Counted from the stretch's first letter, positions 11,923-23,963 are shown. The stretch: DNA of 64,000 nt from Aedes albopictus (GCF_035046485.1 NC_085136.1:220476853-220540852), one strand, 5' to 3'. The notes: generated from the sequence alone by a model not told the origin. Numbers and translations are program-made.

Positions 11923-12777
11923 GTTGGGCGATAAACGAACCGGTGTAGATTTTATGAACTTTATTCCAGATAGGGTAGGAAAACGGGTTACAAAATTCCT
12001 GTGGATTGATTATTATAGGTATTACTACTACTCAAATTATTACAAATGTTTATAGAAACTCACTTTTGGTGATTCGTTACCGCAAGTTGGTAAGTTTTTG
12101 GGTCGGAGTACAACTATTTCTCTGGATGAGTGCCTACACAATATAGTTATTATAAGAACTCAAGTTTGAATATCACTGAGAAAAAATAGTCTCACCACAG
12201 TTATTCTAGAGATGATAAAAGGAAAGTTTCCTCTAATTTTTCCAGTCACAGAATTCGAGCGGATACCTACTGGATTTATATGTTTGTTTAGTCTACTAAT
12301 CATAAGTATTTAATCGATCTCACCTTAGCATAAGTAGATATTAAGAATAACTACTTTAGTTCAGTACCCTGTTATGCCAAATACCGCCGGACTTCACTGT
12401 AAGGTAGTATAACATGGGTTAAACTTTGCATCTTCTATTTGCATGTTAAATTGTGGCGCAATCTTTAATTCAACGGTATTACTATACCTGCTTTGAATAG
12501 TATTTAGATTTAGATTTGTAGATACAATCTGATCAATAATAGGATAAGTTTAACTTCGCAATTTAGCTAAGGGTCAATATATGCACATATGATCTTCACA
12601 ATGGCTAAGTTGTTATGATTGATCGCTGTTTTCGTAGATCAATTCTCCGGCCCACGACCTTACACGCTATCGGCGATCCTCTTTGTATGGCTCGGGTGTG
12701 GACACGTTTATTTGTTCACGTTCATAAGAGTGGGGACATTGGGGCTCGTCGGATCTCTGTACGTAGCGAAATCAACA
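11923..12777 (-). repeat. BEL/Pao 3' LTR
   Basis: On the minus strand it begins TGTTGATTTCGC and ends TCGCCCAACA, the canonical TG...CA limits, and matches the other LTR throughout. It is the 3' LTR because the polypurine tract abuts it. Confidence 0.92.
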
Positions 12778-12790
12778 CTCCCCCCCGGGA
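12778..12790 (-). promoter_or_regulatory. Polypurine tract of the BEL/Pao element
   Basis: Read on the minus strand this is a G-rich run ending GGGGGGAG directly before the 3' LTR TGTTG, the expected plus-strand DNA primer. The C-terminal open frame runs through it into the LTR. Confidence 0.7.
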
Positions 12791-15038
12791 TGCACCGGTG
12801 GCTATCCTGAGGTGTATCCTTACAGACGCCTACGTCTAGAACGGCGAGCTTCACGGCTGGACGCTCATAGATCCCGCTTGTAGTCTGGACGGTGGCCCAC
12901 CTTACTTGATCGTCGGCTCCAGGTTTCGTAGATATTACACGTCCTTTCGGCCAACAGTTGCGCGGAAAGCTTGGGTCCACAATTACAACTATGTCGCCGA
13001 CTTCAATGGGCTTTGTTGGGTTAAGCCATTTGGTTCGACGAGTGATCGACGGCAGGTAATCTCGCAACCATTGGGTCCAGAATTGGTTGGCCAAGCTCTG
13101 AGAGAGGTGCCAACAGTGTTTGAGTGCCGGGGGCTACTGTCAAGAGGTACCCACGATCTCAAACCATTGGACGATCCAAGTAGGAAGTGGTTTGGGGTCA
13201 GTACAGGGAATTCATCATCTTCCACCGGGATACTGGTTAGCGGCCGGGAGTTGACCACATTTTCAACTTCGATGAGAAGATTCTCAAGAACTTCGTAGGA
13301 CAATGTACGATTTGGTAGCAGCTTATTGAGGTTTTGCTTGACTGTGCGAACGAGACGCTCCCAAGCTCCGCCCATGTGCGGAGAGGCTGGTGGGTTGAAA
13401 ATCCAAGTCGTGTGGGTAGTCGTGAACTCGGCCTTCAGCCGTTCACGGTCAAGATTGTCCATAGCATTCTTTAGCTCCTTGCTAGCACCCCGGAAGTTGG
13501 TACCTTGGTCACTATAGATGACTGCCGGCGTGCCCCTCCTACCAATGACGTTTCGAAGAGCCATACTGCAGGAATCGGTACTGAGAGTGTGTGCGACTTG
13601 CAAGTGGATGGCGCGGATGATCAGGCAGGTGGCTAGTAAAACCCAGCGTTTCTCAGTTTTACGGTTGGCTGTGACTAAGACCGGGCCGAAGTAATCCACC
13701 CCCATGTGAGTGAACGGACGAGAAAAGGCAGCAAGACGGGCTGCCGGAAGGTCACTCATGGCTGGAGGCTGTGGCGTTGCCCTAGCATTCATGCATTCCT
13801 GGCACTGCTTCCGGATTGTGTTGTATGTAGACTTCAGGCGTGGGATCCTGTATCGTTGACGAATCTCGTTGAGAACAGTGTTGTGGTTTTGGTGGTGATA
13901 TTTGCGGTGATATTGCAGAAGAATCAAATGTGTGACCCGATGGGCACGAGGCAGAATGATGGGGTTAACTGCATCGTAGTCGATCAACGGGCAGGCACCG
14001 GTTCGGCCCCGAACCCTTAACACGTCGGATTCATCGAGAAAGGGGCAGAAATAAGCAATAGAACAGCTCTTGGGTATAGATTGCTTATCCGTTTCACACA
14101 AGCGGTTATTAAAAAGGATAGCCATTTCTTCTGCGTACTCGTCACTCTGGGCAAGGCGATACAGAAAGTTCTCTGCTCTTTCTAACTCCTGCTGCGTCAA
14201 CGGTCCTCCGGTTCGTTGCTTCATCATCGGCCTAGAGTTGTTTATATACCGGAACACGAACGCCGTTGTACGTAGTATCGTAGTCCACTTCGAGTAGTTT
14301 TGAGGATTAATGATGGATTCCACCGTAGAAACGTGCGTCAACAGATGCGCTCTAATCTCCGTGTCCGTCGCTCCATGATGGGAGGGAACTGGCCACTCTT
14401 CTTGAGATTTTCGTAGGAATTCCGGTCCTTGAAACCAAAGGCTGGAGGCACTGAGATCAGGTTGGCGCGTCCATTTGGTTCCTTCGTCCGCCACGTTTAG
14501 TTTGGTTGGAACCCAACGCCATTCTTTCGCATCTGTCGTCTCCAGGATTTCGCTTACCCGGAATGCCACGAACTGACTGTACCTTCGATGATCGGAGTTC
14601 AACCAGCAAAGGACATCCCGTGAGTCGGTCCAAAAGTAGTGCTTCCTTACCGTAACAGACAATGACCGGGAAACGCTGTTTGCTAGCCGGACACCAAGAA
14701 TACTGGCTTGCAGTTCTGAGCGGGGGATGGAGAGAAATTTGAGTGGAGCAACTCTGGTTTTTGCACTGACGAAAGCGGTTTCTGTAACGTCTCCTTGTTC
14801 GAACCTTAGATACACAACCGCCGCGAATCCGCTCTCACTCGCGTCCACGAACGTGTGCATCTGAATGTTGCAACTGCTATCCATTGACACTGAAAGTCTG
14901 TAACATCGTGGAAGCTGGACATTTTCTACTTCTGGTAGAACTTTGAGCCAAATCAGCCACTTCTGAAACTGCGGTTCCTCAATAGGGGTATCCCAGTCAA
15001 TCGACGACCTCCAGATCTCCTGCATCAATACTTTCAGG
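12789..15038 (-). pseudogene. BEL/Pao pol, 3' part: RNase H and integrase, frameshifted
   Basis: The main frame (15028 to 12989) carries an RNase H-like region ('MHTFVDASESGFAAVVYL', 'YFWTDSRDVLCWL', 'WRWVPTKLNVADEGT'), an integrase zinc-binding HHCC region ('HRVTHLILLQYH...CQECMNARA') and a DDE core ('HMGVDYFGPV', 'YSDQGTNFRGA', 'SPHMGGAWERLV'). Near 13100 the frame shifts and the C-terminal domain ('WLNPTKPIEVGDIVVIVD') continues in another frame to a stop at 12708 inside the LTR. The upstream end at 15038 is a MITE insertion point; the displaced upstream part of pol is at 15825-16026 and beyond. These parts would process and integrate the element's cDNA. Confidence 0.93.
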
Positions 15039-15040
15039 TA

Positions 15041-15822
15041 CCGTAATCCGGGGTATCATTGATCAGCGGGGTAACATTGATCGGCCTGACCGACCTCATT
15101 AAATGTTCAAACTAGCATTTTACATTGAACTAGCTTCTGCTATCGAATGGTATATCGTAATCTGCTATCATTTAGCTATTAAATGACATGTAATTCATGA
15201 AAATTGAATTTCATAAACATTGAAATAAATCGATTTTTCATAACTGTGTTTTGTAACGCAATGAGATACATTCTCAAACATTCATGCATGGCATGAATAC
15301 TAGATACACTATGAGGTTAGAAATCATTGTATTACTTCAATATGATATCCTAGAGTTGGATTCAATAAACGAAACTTTTATGTAAATACTCTTTTTTAGT
15401 AAAATATACGCTTTTATAACAGTAAGCTATCAATTCCTTCAGCTATTGCATACCTTTAGGCGTTATTCGCGGTTTGGAGGATTTTAATCCTCAAATAACT
15501 CAAAAAGTACATAACTTGTAAGAATTTGGACAACAAATTCGAAATCAGCGACCCCCAATTTAGTAAGTAAGGGTATTTTCAACAAAAACGAACATTGATC
15601 ACTAACATGATCAATGTTACCCCAAATCAACAAAATCAAAAATTAGATCAAAAAACCTATTTAAACATGTTTTAAAGTTTTGTGATACTTTTTCGAGTAG
15701 CTTAAAACAAACTCAGAGGGCCAGTACTTGTTTTAAAAATATAAAACATGTAACGTTTGCTAAAACAAGAGAATTATTCAAGAAATATCGAAAATTCTGA
15801 TCAATGTTACCCCGGATTACGG
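15041..15822 (+). mobile_element. TA-target MITE A inside BEL pol (782 bp)
   Basis: Ends CCGTAATCCGGGGT and its inverse, with TA on both sides (15039-15040, 15823-15824). It contains the repeated phrase 'ggggtatcattgatcagc ggggtaacattgatcgg' near the left end and the 20-nt box at 15445-15464. It splits pol between RT and RNase H. It is nearly identical to MITE B but inverted. Confidence 0.92.
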
Positions 15823-15824
15823 TA

Positions 15825-16026
15825 CATGAGAAAATGCGAGATGAAACCTAGTGGGTCAAACATCATCATTAGCGTTCGAAGCACCTCGCGTTTGGTAGGT
15901 CGACGGAATCCGGAGAGCAGGTCCTGGTCGTATCGATGAGATACCTTGAACGTGAAACAGTCGGTAGTTGTGTTCCACCAAAGACCTAATACTTTTTCGG
16001 TAAAGTTTTCTTCTTCGGCCCCAAGG
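15825..16026 (-). pseudogene. BEL/Pao pol fragment between the two MITEs
   Basis: The 202 bp encode, on the minus strand, 'LGAEEENFTEKVLGLWWNTT' and 'KREVLRTLMMMFDPLGFIS', the segment that follows the reverse transcriptase in BEL/Pao. It keeps the frame of its neighbours once the MITEs are discounted, so both insertions are simple and no other damage lies here. Confidence 0.9.
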
Positions 16027-16028
16027 TA

Positions 16029-16810
16029 CCGTAATCCGGGGTAACATTGATCAGAATTTTCGATATTTCTTGAATAATTCTCTTGTTTTAGCAAACGTTA
16101 CATGTTTTATATTTTTAAAACAAGTACTGGCCCTCTGAGTTTGTTTTAAGCTACTCGAAAAAGTATTACAAAACTTTAAAACATGTTTAAATAGGTTTTT
16201 TGATCTAATTTTTGATTTTGTTGATTTGGGGTAACATTGATCATGTTAGTGATCAATGTTCGTTTTTGTTGAAAATACCCTTACTTACTAAATTGGGGGT
16301 CGCTGATTTCGAATTTGTTGTCCAAATTCTTACAAGTTATGTACTTTTTGAGTTATTTGAGGATTAAAATCCTCCAAACCGCGCATAACGCCTAAAGGTA
16401 TGCAATAGCTGAAGGAATTGATAGCTTACTGTTATAAAAGCGTATATTTTACTAAAAAAGAGTATTTACATAAAAGTTTCGTTTATTGAATCCAACTCTA
16501 GGATATCATATTGAAGTAATACAATGATTTCTAACCTCATAGTGTATCTAGTATTCATGCCATGCATGAATGTTTGAGAATGTATCTCATTGCGTTACAA
16601 AACACAGTTATGAAAAATCGATTTATTTCAATGTTTATGAAATTCAATTTTCATGAATTACATGTCATTTAATAGCTAAATGATAGCAGATTACGATATA
16701 CCATTCGATAGCAGAAGCTAGTTCAATGTAAAATGCTAGTTTGAACATTTAATGAGGTCGGTCAGGCCGATCAATGTTACCCCGCTGATCAATGATACCC
16801 CGGATTACGG
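16029..16810 (-). mobile_element. TA-target MITE B inside BEL pol (782 bp), inverted to A
   Basis: It is the reverse complement of MITE A with only a few differences noticed (for example at 16384 and 16168). The left TA is at 16027-16028; the right copy reads CA (16811-16812), one substitution. The 20-nt box is at 16387-16406. The reading frame of pol ends inside it. Confidence 0.92.
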
Positions 16811-16812
16811 CA

Positions 16813-19800
16813 CTTCTCTGTAGTAGTGTCTTCCTGTAGGGATTCTCGGACAATCGACGAATTGGATAACCAGTTCCGCATTTCAAACCCTCCTGCGGCG
16901 TGAATGCGTTTTACATCCTGTGCTAACTTCACCGCTTCCTCCTCAGTTTCTACGCTGGCAAGCATGTCGTCGACGTAATGCTTTTTCACAATGGCTTCGA
17001 CAGCTTGCGGGTACTCGGCTTCGAATCGCTTTGCATTAATGTTTTTGACGTATTGAGCTGTCGTGGGTGAGCAGCACGCACCAAACGTCATCACTGTCAT
17101 AGCATACACAGTCGGTGCGCTACCTTGAGTATCTCCTTCCCAGTAGAACCTCAGACAATGTTGATCTTCCTTCCTCATCAGAACCTGGTGAAACATGTCC
17201 CGAATGTCTCCGCATACCGCAACTCGGAACTCCCGGAACTGAATCAATACAGTCAGCAGGGACGTTAGCTGGTCCGGTCCCTTCAATAAAACCGAATTTA
17301 AAGAGATTCCATGAGCTGTTGCTGCTGCATCCCAAACCAAACGCAATTTTCCTGGTTTGTTAGGATTATAAACCGGAAACACTGGCAAGTACCACTCGCG
17401 CGGCTGTCGGACCTTCAGCTCTTCACTGGTCAATTTACGGACATACCCCTTCTGGACATAATCAGTCATTTTTGTGCGTAAAGCCCCCGCTAGTTCATCG
17501 TCTTTCTTCAAGCGTCGCTCCAGGCACTCCCATCTTCTCAAGGCCATCGCCTTACTGTCAGGAAGTCGCACAGCGTCGTACTTCCAGAGAAGACCGGATT
17601 CATAATGGCCGTCTTTACGCTGTGTTACTGCTTCTAAAATCTCCATCGCACGCTGGTCGTCTACGGAGAGTAATGCCTTTTCAGGTTTGGAGATTCCCAT
17701 ACTGTCAAGCGTGAAATAGTTTTTCATCGCTGTGTGGAGACTTTCATCGGAAGCCTCATTGCACTCACACACTTGTACGGCATGGTAGTTGATGTGACTT
17801 TCAGGATGTTGAATTGATGAACAACTTCCGTACACGATCCACCCTAGACGTGTTTTGACGGCGATCGGTTCAGATGGCTTGCCTTCTCGACTTTTGAACG
17901 CATGTCCCAGCTGTGCGTTGTCTAGTCCGATCAGTATCCGTGGGCTCACATCAATGTAGGAATCGAAGGGTATCCCAGCGAGATGCCTGTACCGACTTTG
18001 CATTTCGGAAGCAATCAAGGTCTGTGGCCTAAGTTTAAGCTCCTTTATAGTGCGAACATCTGCAAGTTTATGCCTCTGGGATGTATTTCTTGCAGGGGAG
18101 ACAGTCACCTCCACCTTTTGAGAATCGTTCTCCATTCTGCTGGTATCTCCTGTCCATTTCAAGCAGAGGGCCGTCTGAGATCCTTGCAGTCCAAGCTCCT
18201 GCGCAAGAGAGCGCTCCATGAGTGAGAGTTCGGATCCGTCGTCGATGAAAGCGTACGTGCGAACCGTCTTCGCTGGACCGTGGAGGACTACTGGAGCAAT
18301 CCGGAACAAGACATCGCTTGTCTGAGTTTGGTGGATGTTGCAACTGGAATTCGTTGCCGCTACTGCTCCGGGGTCGCTTCTAGTTTTCTCGCTATACAGC
18401 AAAGGGTGGTGCAAATAAGTGCACCCGTTGATTCCGCATTTGTTTTGTTGCCGACATGTGCCGTTATGTTTACGAAGGCATTTACGGCACAGCTTCGCTT
18501 CCCGTATTACCGACCATTTCGACTCGTAGCTCAGTTCGCTGAACCGTTTGCACTTTACGATTGTCGGACAAGAACCTTTGCATACGAAGCATTCCTTGAA
18601 TGGTTCTCGCGTTCGGTCTCGCGTATCTTTGGTAGACTCGGAGTGGACGTTGATAAACGCGTCTTTCTTGTTACTGCGACTCCGTGGAGCAGTGGAGCAA
18701 GTCTGCATGACTGCGCTCGCGTCTTCCGCCATGGAGTATAGCCAGGAACTGAAGTCCAAGAGATTTGGGGCCGGATTCCCTCGAGTATACTGTGCCCAGT
18801 CCAATCTTAGCGTCGGCGGTAATCTTTCAACCAGTTCGAATTTGAGCGAAGCGTTATACACGAAGTCACGTACACCGCATACTTCAATTGTTGCCACAAG
18901 GTTTTCGACGGTGAGCGCAAAGTTGACCAGACTCTCTAGCCGATCTATTTCCGGGGATGGAAGTGACCGAATTTTCCTGATAGCTGCTTGGACGATCGCT
19001 TCTGGCCTGCCGTACAGCATATTAAGCGTTGAGAGAACTCCAGACACATTAGAAGGATGCAGCAAGCGGCTTTTCACGGCATCTAGTGCCTTTCCTTTCA
19101 AACACTTGCGTAAACGCAGCATGTTTTCCTCATTCGAGAAACCGCACATCTGCGTTGATGAAGTGTACATGGAAAAGAACAGAGGCCAATCCTCAGGGTT
19201 ACCTGCGAACTCCGGAAGGTCTTTAGAGACCGCTTGTCTTGCGGCCAGCTGGCTCCGTTTGAGAATACAAATGGTCTCTTCCGTAGGGATCGGTTCTGGT
19301 TCCATTGCCGGACCGGTCAACCGTGGACGCGTGAGAGACTGCGGTCTCGCTGGAGGAATAGGGAAACATTGCGCTGCTGGGTTGATTGAACGAATCGCCG
19401 GCCGCGTCTGTGGCGTGGAGCGTTGCTCGGGAGCGAAATCGGGAATATGAAATGTATTTCGCTGCCCTCCCTGCGAAAAATGTAGCTGGCCTGGCTGTCG
19501 TTGGTCGACTGGTACTCGCTGTTCAGTAGGTACAGCTGGAAGTCCATACTCGTCTTGCAGATCCTCCTCGACGACGCCGGAATCTTGGGCTGCTTCTTCG
19601 CGTTCCGTGTCTCTGATCCATTGCGAAATGTTAGACATTTTCTCGAGATCCTCGTCGGCGAAATCTGTCTCGCTGTCGCCTTCGCACTCCTCTAAGATTT
19701 TGAACTTCTCCTCCAAGAACTTCTGCTCCAACTTCTTCTGCTCCTCAAGTTTCTGCAACCGCAAATCCAGCTTCCGTTTTTCGCTTCGTTTGCTGCTCTT

Positions 19801-20529
19801 CTTTCCGCATGATTTTGTTTCGCCGCTGTCCATTGGGGGTGGATTATCTGCCTGTACCACAACTCGGACGTCTTTGGGAGGGACTAACTGCTCCGTCTCG
19901 TACGGTGCGGCCGAGCACACTGGACAGACCCAACTGATTTCGGCTGTCCCTTCGGTAATTTCCACACACGTAAAGTGGAACCATCTCTCGCAACCATCAC
20001 ATTGCACCATTCTACTATTGTCACTATCTGCACACAACTCACAACTTCTGTACCGATTAGGACGCGCGCGACGGAACGGATTACGCCTGACAACGACCTT
20101 TCCGCGTAGATTTGACAGAGATGCCCTTCTCGCCTGCTCGGCAATCGAAGCCGTTTGCTTCGGAATTGCTCCTTTAGAATTAAGTTTATTGGCTACGTCA
20201 ACATTTACCTGCGTGGTAGGAGGGGGGTTTCCTGCCTTTACCAGATCCGTTGAACTGTTGACCGCTTCCGCTGCAGTGCGCAGTGCACCGACTCCCTTGT
20301 TCGATATGTCCACTGCTTCGCTCGTCGCGACTGCTGCTGCATTTGATGCACTTGCAGCGACAATGGAGATGTTTCCTGGAGTACTTACTGCGGTCACGGG
20401 TATGGTCACCCTAGTTGGGATTACCGCTGCCGCGCCTGTGGCGCTTGTTCCTCCTTCCCGGTGATTGTTGGACGTTCCGGCAGAACCGATCCTACTAGAT
20501 CCAGTCTTCGAGCCCTTTCCAGACATCAT
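16813..20529 (-). CDS. BEL/Pao Gag-protease-reverse transcriptase (interrupted at 3' end)
   Basis: The frame starts at ATG 20529, only 28 nt after the 5' LTR, and is open for about 1240 codons until MITE B. In order: Ala/Thr/Ser-rich N-terminus; a PHD finger at about residues 161-205 (CELCADSDNSRMVQC, CDGCERWFH, WVCPVC); a Lys/Glu coiled coil at ~245-290; the Gag core with 'LPEFAGNPEDWPLFF' at ~440; zinc knuckles (CFVCKGS, CRKCLRKHNGTC); an aspartic protease with 'FIDDGSELSLM'; and the reverse transcriptase with 'GDIRDMFHQV' and the catalytic 'HYVDDML' near 1190. Family knowledge: this polyprotein is cleaved to give capsid and enzymes. A PHD finger in Gag is unusual for the family as I know it. 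The frame is intact here, but pol is cut by the MITE. Confidence 0.95.
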
Positions 20530-20557
20530 ACAAGTGCCACAAAAGAATTTTGTAAGA
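20530..20557 (-). promoter_or_regulatory. Leader with candidate primer-binding site
   Basis: Only 28 nt separate the 5' LTR from the Gag start. The minus-strand motif TGGCACTTGTATG begins with TGG as a tRNA 3' CCA complement should, but I could not match it to a specific tRNA. Confidence 0.35.
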
Positions 20558-21413
20558 TGTTGGGCGATAAACGAACCGGTGTAGATTTTGTGAACTTTAT
20601 TTTAGATAGGGTAGGAAAACGGGTTACAAAATTCCTGTGGATTGATTATTATAGGTATTTCTACTACTCAAATTATTACAAATGTTTATAGAAACTCACT
20701 TTGGGTGATTCGTTACCGCAAGTTGGTAAGTTTTTGGGTCGGAGTACAACTATTTCTCTGGATGACTGCCTACACAATATAGTTATTATAAGAACTCAAG
20801 TTTGAATATCACTGAGAAAAAATAGTCTCACCACAGTTATTCTAGAGATGATAAAAGGAAAGTTTCCTCTAATTTTTCCAGTCACAGAATTCGAGCGGAT
20901 ACCTACTGGATTTATATGTTTGTTTAGTCTACTAATCATAAGTATTTAATCGATCTCACCTTAGCATAAGTAGATATTAAGAATAACTACTTTAGTTCAG
21001 TACCCTGTTATGCCAAATACCGCCGGACTTCACTGTAAGGTAGTATAACATGGGTTAAACTTTGCATCTTCTATTTGCATGTTAAATTGTGGCGCAATCT
21101 TTAATTCAACGGTATTACTATACCTGCTTTGGATAGTATGTAGATTTAGATTTGTAGATACAATCTGATCAATAATAGGATAAGTTTAACTTCGCAATTT
21201 AGCTAAGGGTCAATATATGCACATATGATCTTCACAATGGCTAATTTGTTATGATTGATCGCTGTTTTCGTAGATCAATTCTCCGGTCCACGACCTTACA
21301 CGCTATCGGCGATCCTCTTTGTATGGCTCGGGTGTGGACACGTTTATTTGTTCACGTTCATAAGAGTGGGGACATTGGGGCTCGTCGGATCTCTGTACGT
21401 AGCGAAATCAACA
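20558..21413 (-). repeat. BEL/Pao 5' LTR
   Basis: It matches the 3' LTR over its full length, with scattered substitutions (for example near 20588, 20702, 20765, 21130). Transcription would start here on the minus strand. Confidence 0.92.
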
Positions 21414-21738
21414 TACTGTTAAATCATGGAAGTAGTATAAATTAACAAATATCTTCTTGCAAATAATGAAATTTCTTCGTTTAACAGGCATCTATTTTGG
21501 TAACTAATACAGTTTTTGTTAAAATCGAGGAAATATCGCCAGGTCATACATAATACGCCTCCAAGTATGCAATCGCACAGCATTCCCATGGAGCTTATCA
21601 AATGGCCTTACTAAATTAACAGTAGCAAACTTGAATATATTTTGGACACCACCTATTTTAAGCGTTCCAGATGAATGTTAAGAGATTGACTGCCTAAGGT
21701 TTCTCTATTGTGTATTTCTCATTGCAATGAGGCTTTCT
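21414..21738. other. Shared segment sequence between BEL and Helitron2
   Basis: It matches 60652-60966 closely. It contains a variant of the 20-nt box (TACGCCTCCAAGTATGCAAT, 21554-21573) and a 'ttttggacacc' phrase at 21640. No gene is seen. Confidence 0.65.
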
Positions 21739-21742
21739 AATT

Positions 21743-21760
21743 TTGACGTAGGACTACGTC
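21743..21760 (+). promoter_or_regulatory. Helitron2 5' terminus (hairpin and ATIR half)
   Basis: GACGTAGGACTACGTC can fold as a 7-bp stem with a 2-nt loop. TTGACGTAGGAC is the left half of the asymmetrical inverted repeat. By family knowledge this end is where the Rep domain would act. Confidence 0.75.
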
Positions 21761-21993
21761 TCTGTTTTCTATACCTGGTGTCATTTCAAAATTTATGATA
21801 CCGAGAGCGTTACGTTTGAGTGAAAGATTTCAAACGCTCACAGTATCGTCCCTACTTAACGAAATGATAAAAGTATCCCGTTATACGAAAGATGAAACTC
21901 CCGCGTTCCATTTGGAACATTCGGTGAACCTGAAAATCATTGATAAATAGTTGAAAAATTGTTTTAAAGTTTGACATTGCAAACGCTGAAATC

Positions 21994-22030
21994 TATAAAT
22001 ATGGGTAGCGGACAAAATTTCTCGTTCAGT
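21994..22030 (+). promoter_or_regulatory. Core promoter of array unit 1
   Basis: TATAAATA at 21994-22001 and TTCAGTCC at 22026, 34 nt from the TATA start to the A of TCAGT, a good TATA-initiator distance. The next stem-loop is at 22303. Confidence 0.55.
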
Positions 22031-22302
22031 CCACCAACGCTCTCTGATTGGTGCGCATCGTGATGGGCAACTTTAGTGCAGGAAGGAATGCGATCATGCG
22101 GTAGCTGTTCGTCAGTTCCATTTCGACCAGCATCGGAGAAAGAGCTGGCGAGTGCCTCGGCTTTGGACTGCCAGTGCCAAAGGCGAGTGGCATTGGAAAT
22201 CCGTTCACGGCAGCAAGCGGCAATGTTTCGGTGGCGGAGAAAACCCACTCGCATTGTATTGCGTGGAGAAACAATTTGAATTAATTGCCCAACATTCGTC
22301 CC

Positions 22303-22318
22303 GGTCCTTTTCAGGACC
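22303..22318 (+). terminator. Histone-type 3' stem-loop, array unit 1
   Basis: GGTCCTTTTCAGGACC: 6-bp stem, TTTC loop, flanked by 'accaccgaaa'-type sequence and by a purine-rich 'caagagtta' about 15 nt downstream. It fits the metazoan histone mRNA consensus. Confidence 0.8.
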
Positions 22319-22707
22319 ACCGAAACTAATTCCACAAGAGTTACGAATCAAAAAATGTTTCTTCATCGATCGAGAAAACTGCAGTGCAACCAAAAAGTGA
22401 AAAAAATTGAATGCCATTAATCAGCAACATTGATGAAGCCAGTCACTAATGATTCCACCTGGAATTTTGCAACGCTTTTTCCTATTAAGGCCATTTTGTG
22501 TGAAACATTGTTTAATTCTAACATTTTTCGAATTACAATGATCTACACAATTCAATATTTTGGTTACTTTATCCGTTCATTGACAATTTACTCATTTCTG
22601 GGTTGGTTATTCGTTTGAAGCGTTGGGGTACATGCGGGCGGGGCATGCAAATGAAATAAACTGGAAAGCTACCCAAATGGGAGGAGCTTCGCCTGCTAAT
22701 CTAGGGG

Positions 22708-22757
22708 TATAAAAGCTTTGTCCTCGGTTTTCTTTCGTCATTTTCGTTGGATCAGTC
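22708..22757 (+). promoter_or_regulatory. Core promoter of array unit 2
   Basis: TATAAAAG at 22708-22715, TCATTTTCG at 22738 (A at +32 from the TATA start) and TCAGTC at 22752. The same arrangement occurs in the other units and in front of the RepHel gene. Confidence 0.65.
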
Positions 22758-22948
22758 AAGGAGGTTAGTGGCACCTCCAGTACGACAGCAGCACACACCA
22801 ACCCAGCGACGGCTCGGCTCGGCTGGAAATTTCATCCAAGGCAGCAAGCGGCGGGCCACTATACGACGGCTTCCAGCATTCAGCATGGAGAAAACCAACA
22901 CGTATTGCGCGGCATGGTGAATTCATCAAAATCGTCCAGAATATAAAC

Positions 22949-22964
22949 GGTCCTTTTCAGGACC
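22949..22964 (+). terminator. Histone-type 3' stem-loop, array unit 2
   Basis: GGTCCTTTTCAGGACC preceded by 'ataaac', followed by 'acataaaatcttcccttaag' and 'agttgg'. With the promoter at 22708 it delimits a predicted RNA of about 225 nt. Confidence 0.8.
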
Positions 22965-23176
22965 ACATAAAATCTTCCCTTAAGAGTTGGACCGCCATCG
23001 ATCGAGAAAAGCTTAGTGCAATCCAAAGTGAAAGACAGCTCGGCTTCTCAGAAGAAGTGAAGCCCACCATTAATTTTATCCACGGCAGCAAGCAGTGGGT
23101 CAGTTTTCGGTGGTCCAGTATTTAGCGCAGAGAAAACCAACACACATCGCGTGACATGGTGAATTCATGAACAAAC

Positions 23177-23192
23177 GGTCCTTATCAGGGCC
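23177..23192 (+). terminator. Histone-type 3' stem-loop, variant
   Basis: GGTCCTTATCAGGGCC: two changes from the others, but the stem still pairs (one G-T wobble). This suggests either constraint or simply little divergence. 'caagagttag' follows. Confidence 0.7.
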
Positions 23193-23728
23193 ACCGAAAA
23201 TGATTCATCAAGAGTTAGAAATCGGATTATTTTCATCCATCAGTCGAGAAAAGTGTTGTGGAACCAAACAGTAAAAGAGTGAATACTCGTTGCTTGGCAA
23301 CAGCGGAGACGGTCACTCAATCTTATCCACGGAAGCAAGCTACGAGGCAATTTTCGATGGTATCCAGCATTCACTGCGGAGAAACCCAACACGCATGCGT
23401 GAAATGGTGAATTCATGTAATTTTCTTTCTTAAATCGTCCAGATTCCTTGAAGGTTTAATCCCATCGATCTGGAAAAGCGTTGTGCAACAGAAAAGTGAA
23501 ATATTGAATGCTTGATGGCTCAGCAACAATGATAAAGCCGGCCACTAATGATTCCACCTGGAATTCTACATCGAATTTTCCAAATTAGAAACATTGCTCA
23601 ATGAAAATTGGCTCATTTCTCGGTTGCTTAATGGTTTGAAGCGTCTGGGTGCAAGCGGGCGGAGCATGCAAACGAAATAAACTGGAAAGCCAGCCAAATG
23701 GGAGGAGCTTGACCTGCTAATCTGGGGG

Positions 23729-23779
23729 TATAAATGCTTTGTCCCCGGTTTTCTTTCGTCATTTTCGTTGGATCAGTCA
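23729..23779 (+). promoter_or_regulatory. Core promoter of array unit 3
   Basis: TATAAATG at 23729, then 'tcgtcattttcgttggatcagtc', as in unit 2. Confidence 0.6.
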
Positions 23780-23963
23780 AAGAGGTTGGTGGCGCCTCCA
23801 GTACGACAGCAGCACAGACCAACCCAGCGACGGCTCGGCTCGGCTGGAAATTTCATCCAAGGCAGCAAGCGGCGGGCCAGTTTACGACTGCTTCCAGCAT
23901 TCAGCATGGAGAAAACCAACACGCATTGCGTGGCATGGTGAATTCATCTAAATCGTCCAGAAC

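Larger units (their letters stand above)
11923..21413 (-). mobile_element. BEL/Pao LTR retrotransposon, minus strand, disrupted
   Basis: A complete element with two LTRs (855 and 856 bp, about ten differences seen by eye, so a recent insertion), a polypurine tract, and gag-pol in one frame. The protein order is PHD finger, Gag, zinc knuckles, aspartic protease, reverse transcriptase, RNase H, integrase, which is the BEL/Pao order. It is inactivated by two 782-bp MITEs in pol and a frameshift near the pol end. Outside the LTRs 'tac' is repeated (11920-11922 and 21414-21416); the empty site in copy 2 at about 60640-60655 ('catgaatactgataaatc') confirms the insertion point. Confidence 0.95.

Noticed and set aside
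18280..20464. Long plus-strand frames opposite the BEL gag-pol gene
   Set aside because: The minus-strand frame has clear Gag, protease and RT domains; the plus-strand frames are antisense shadows.
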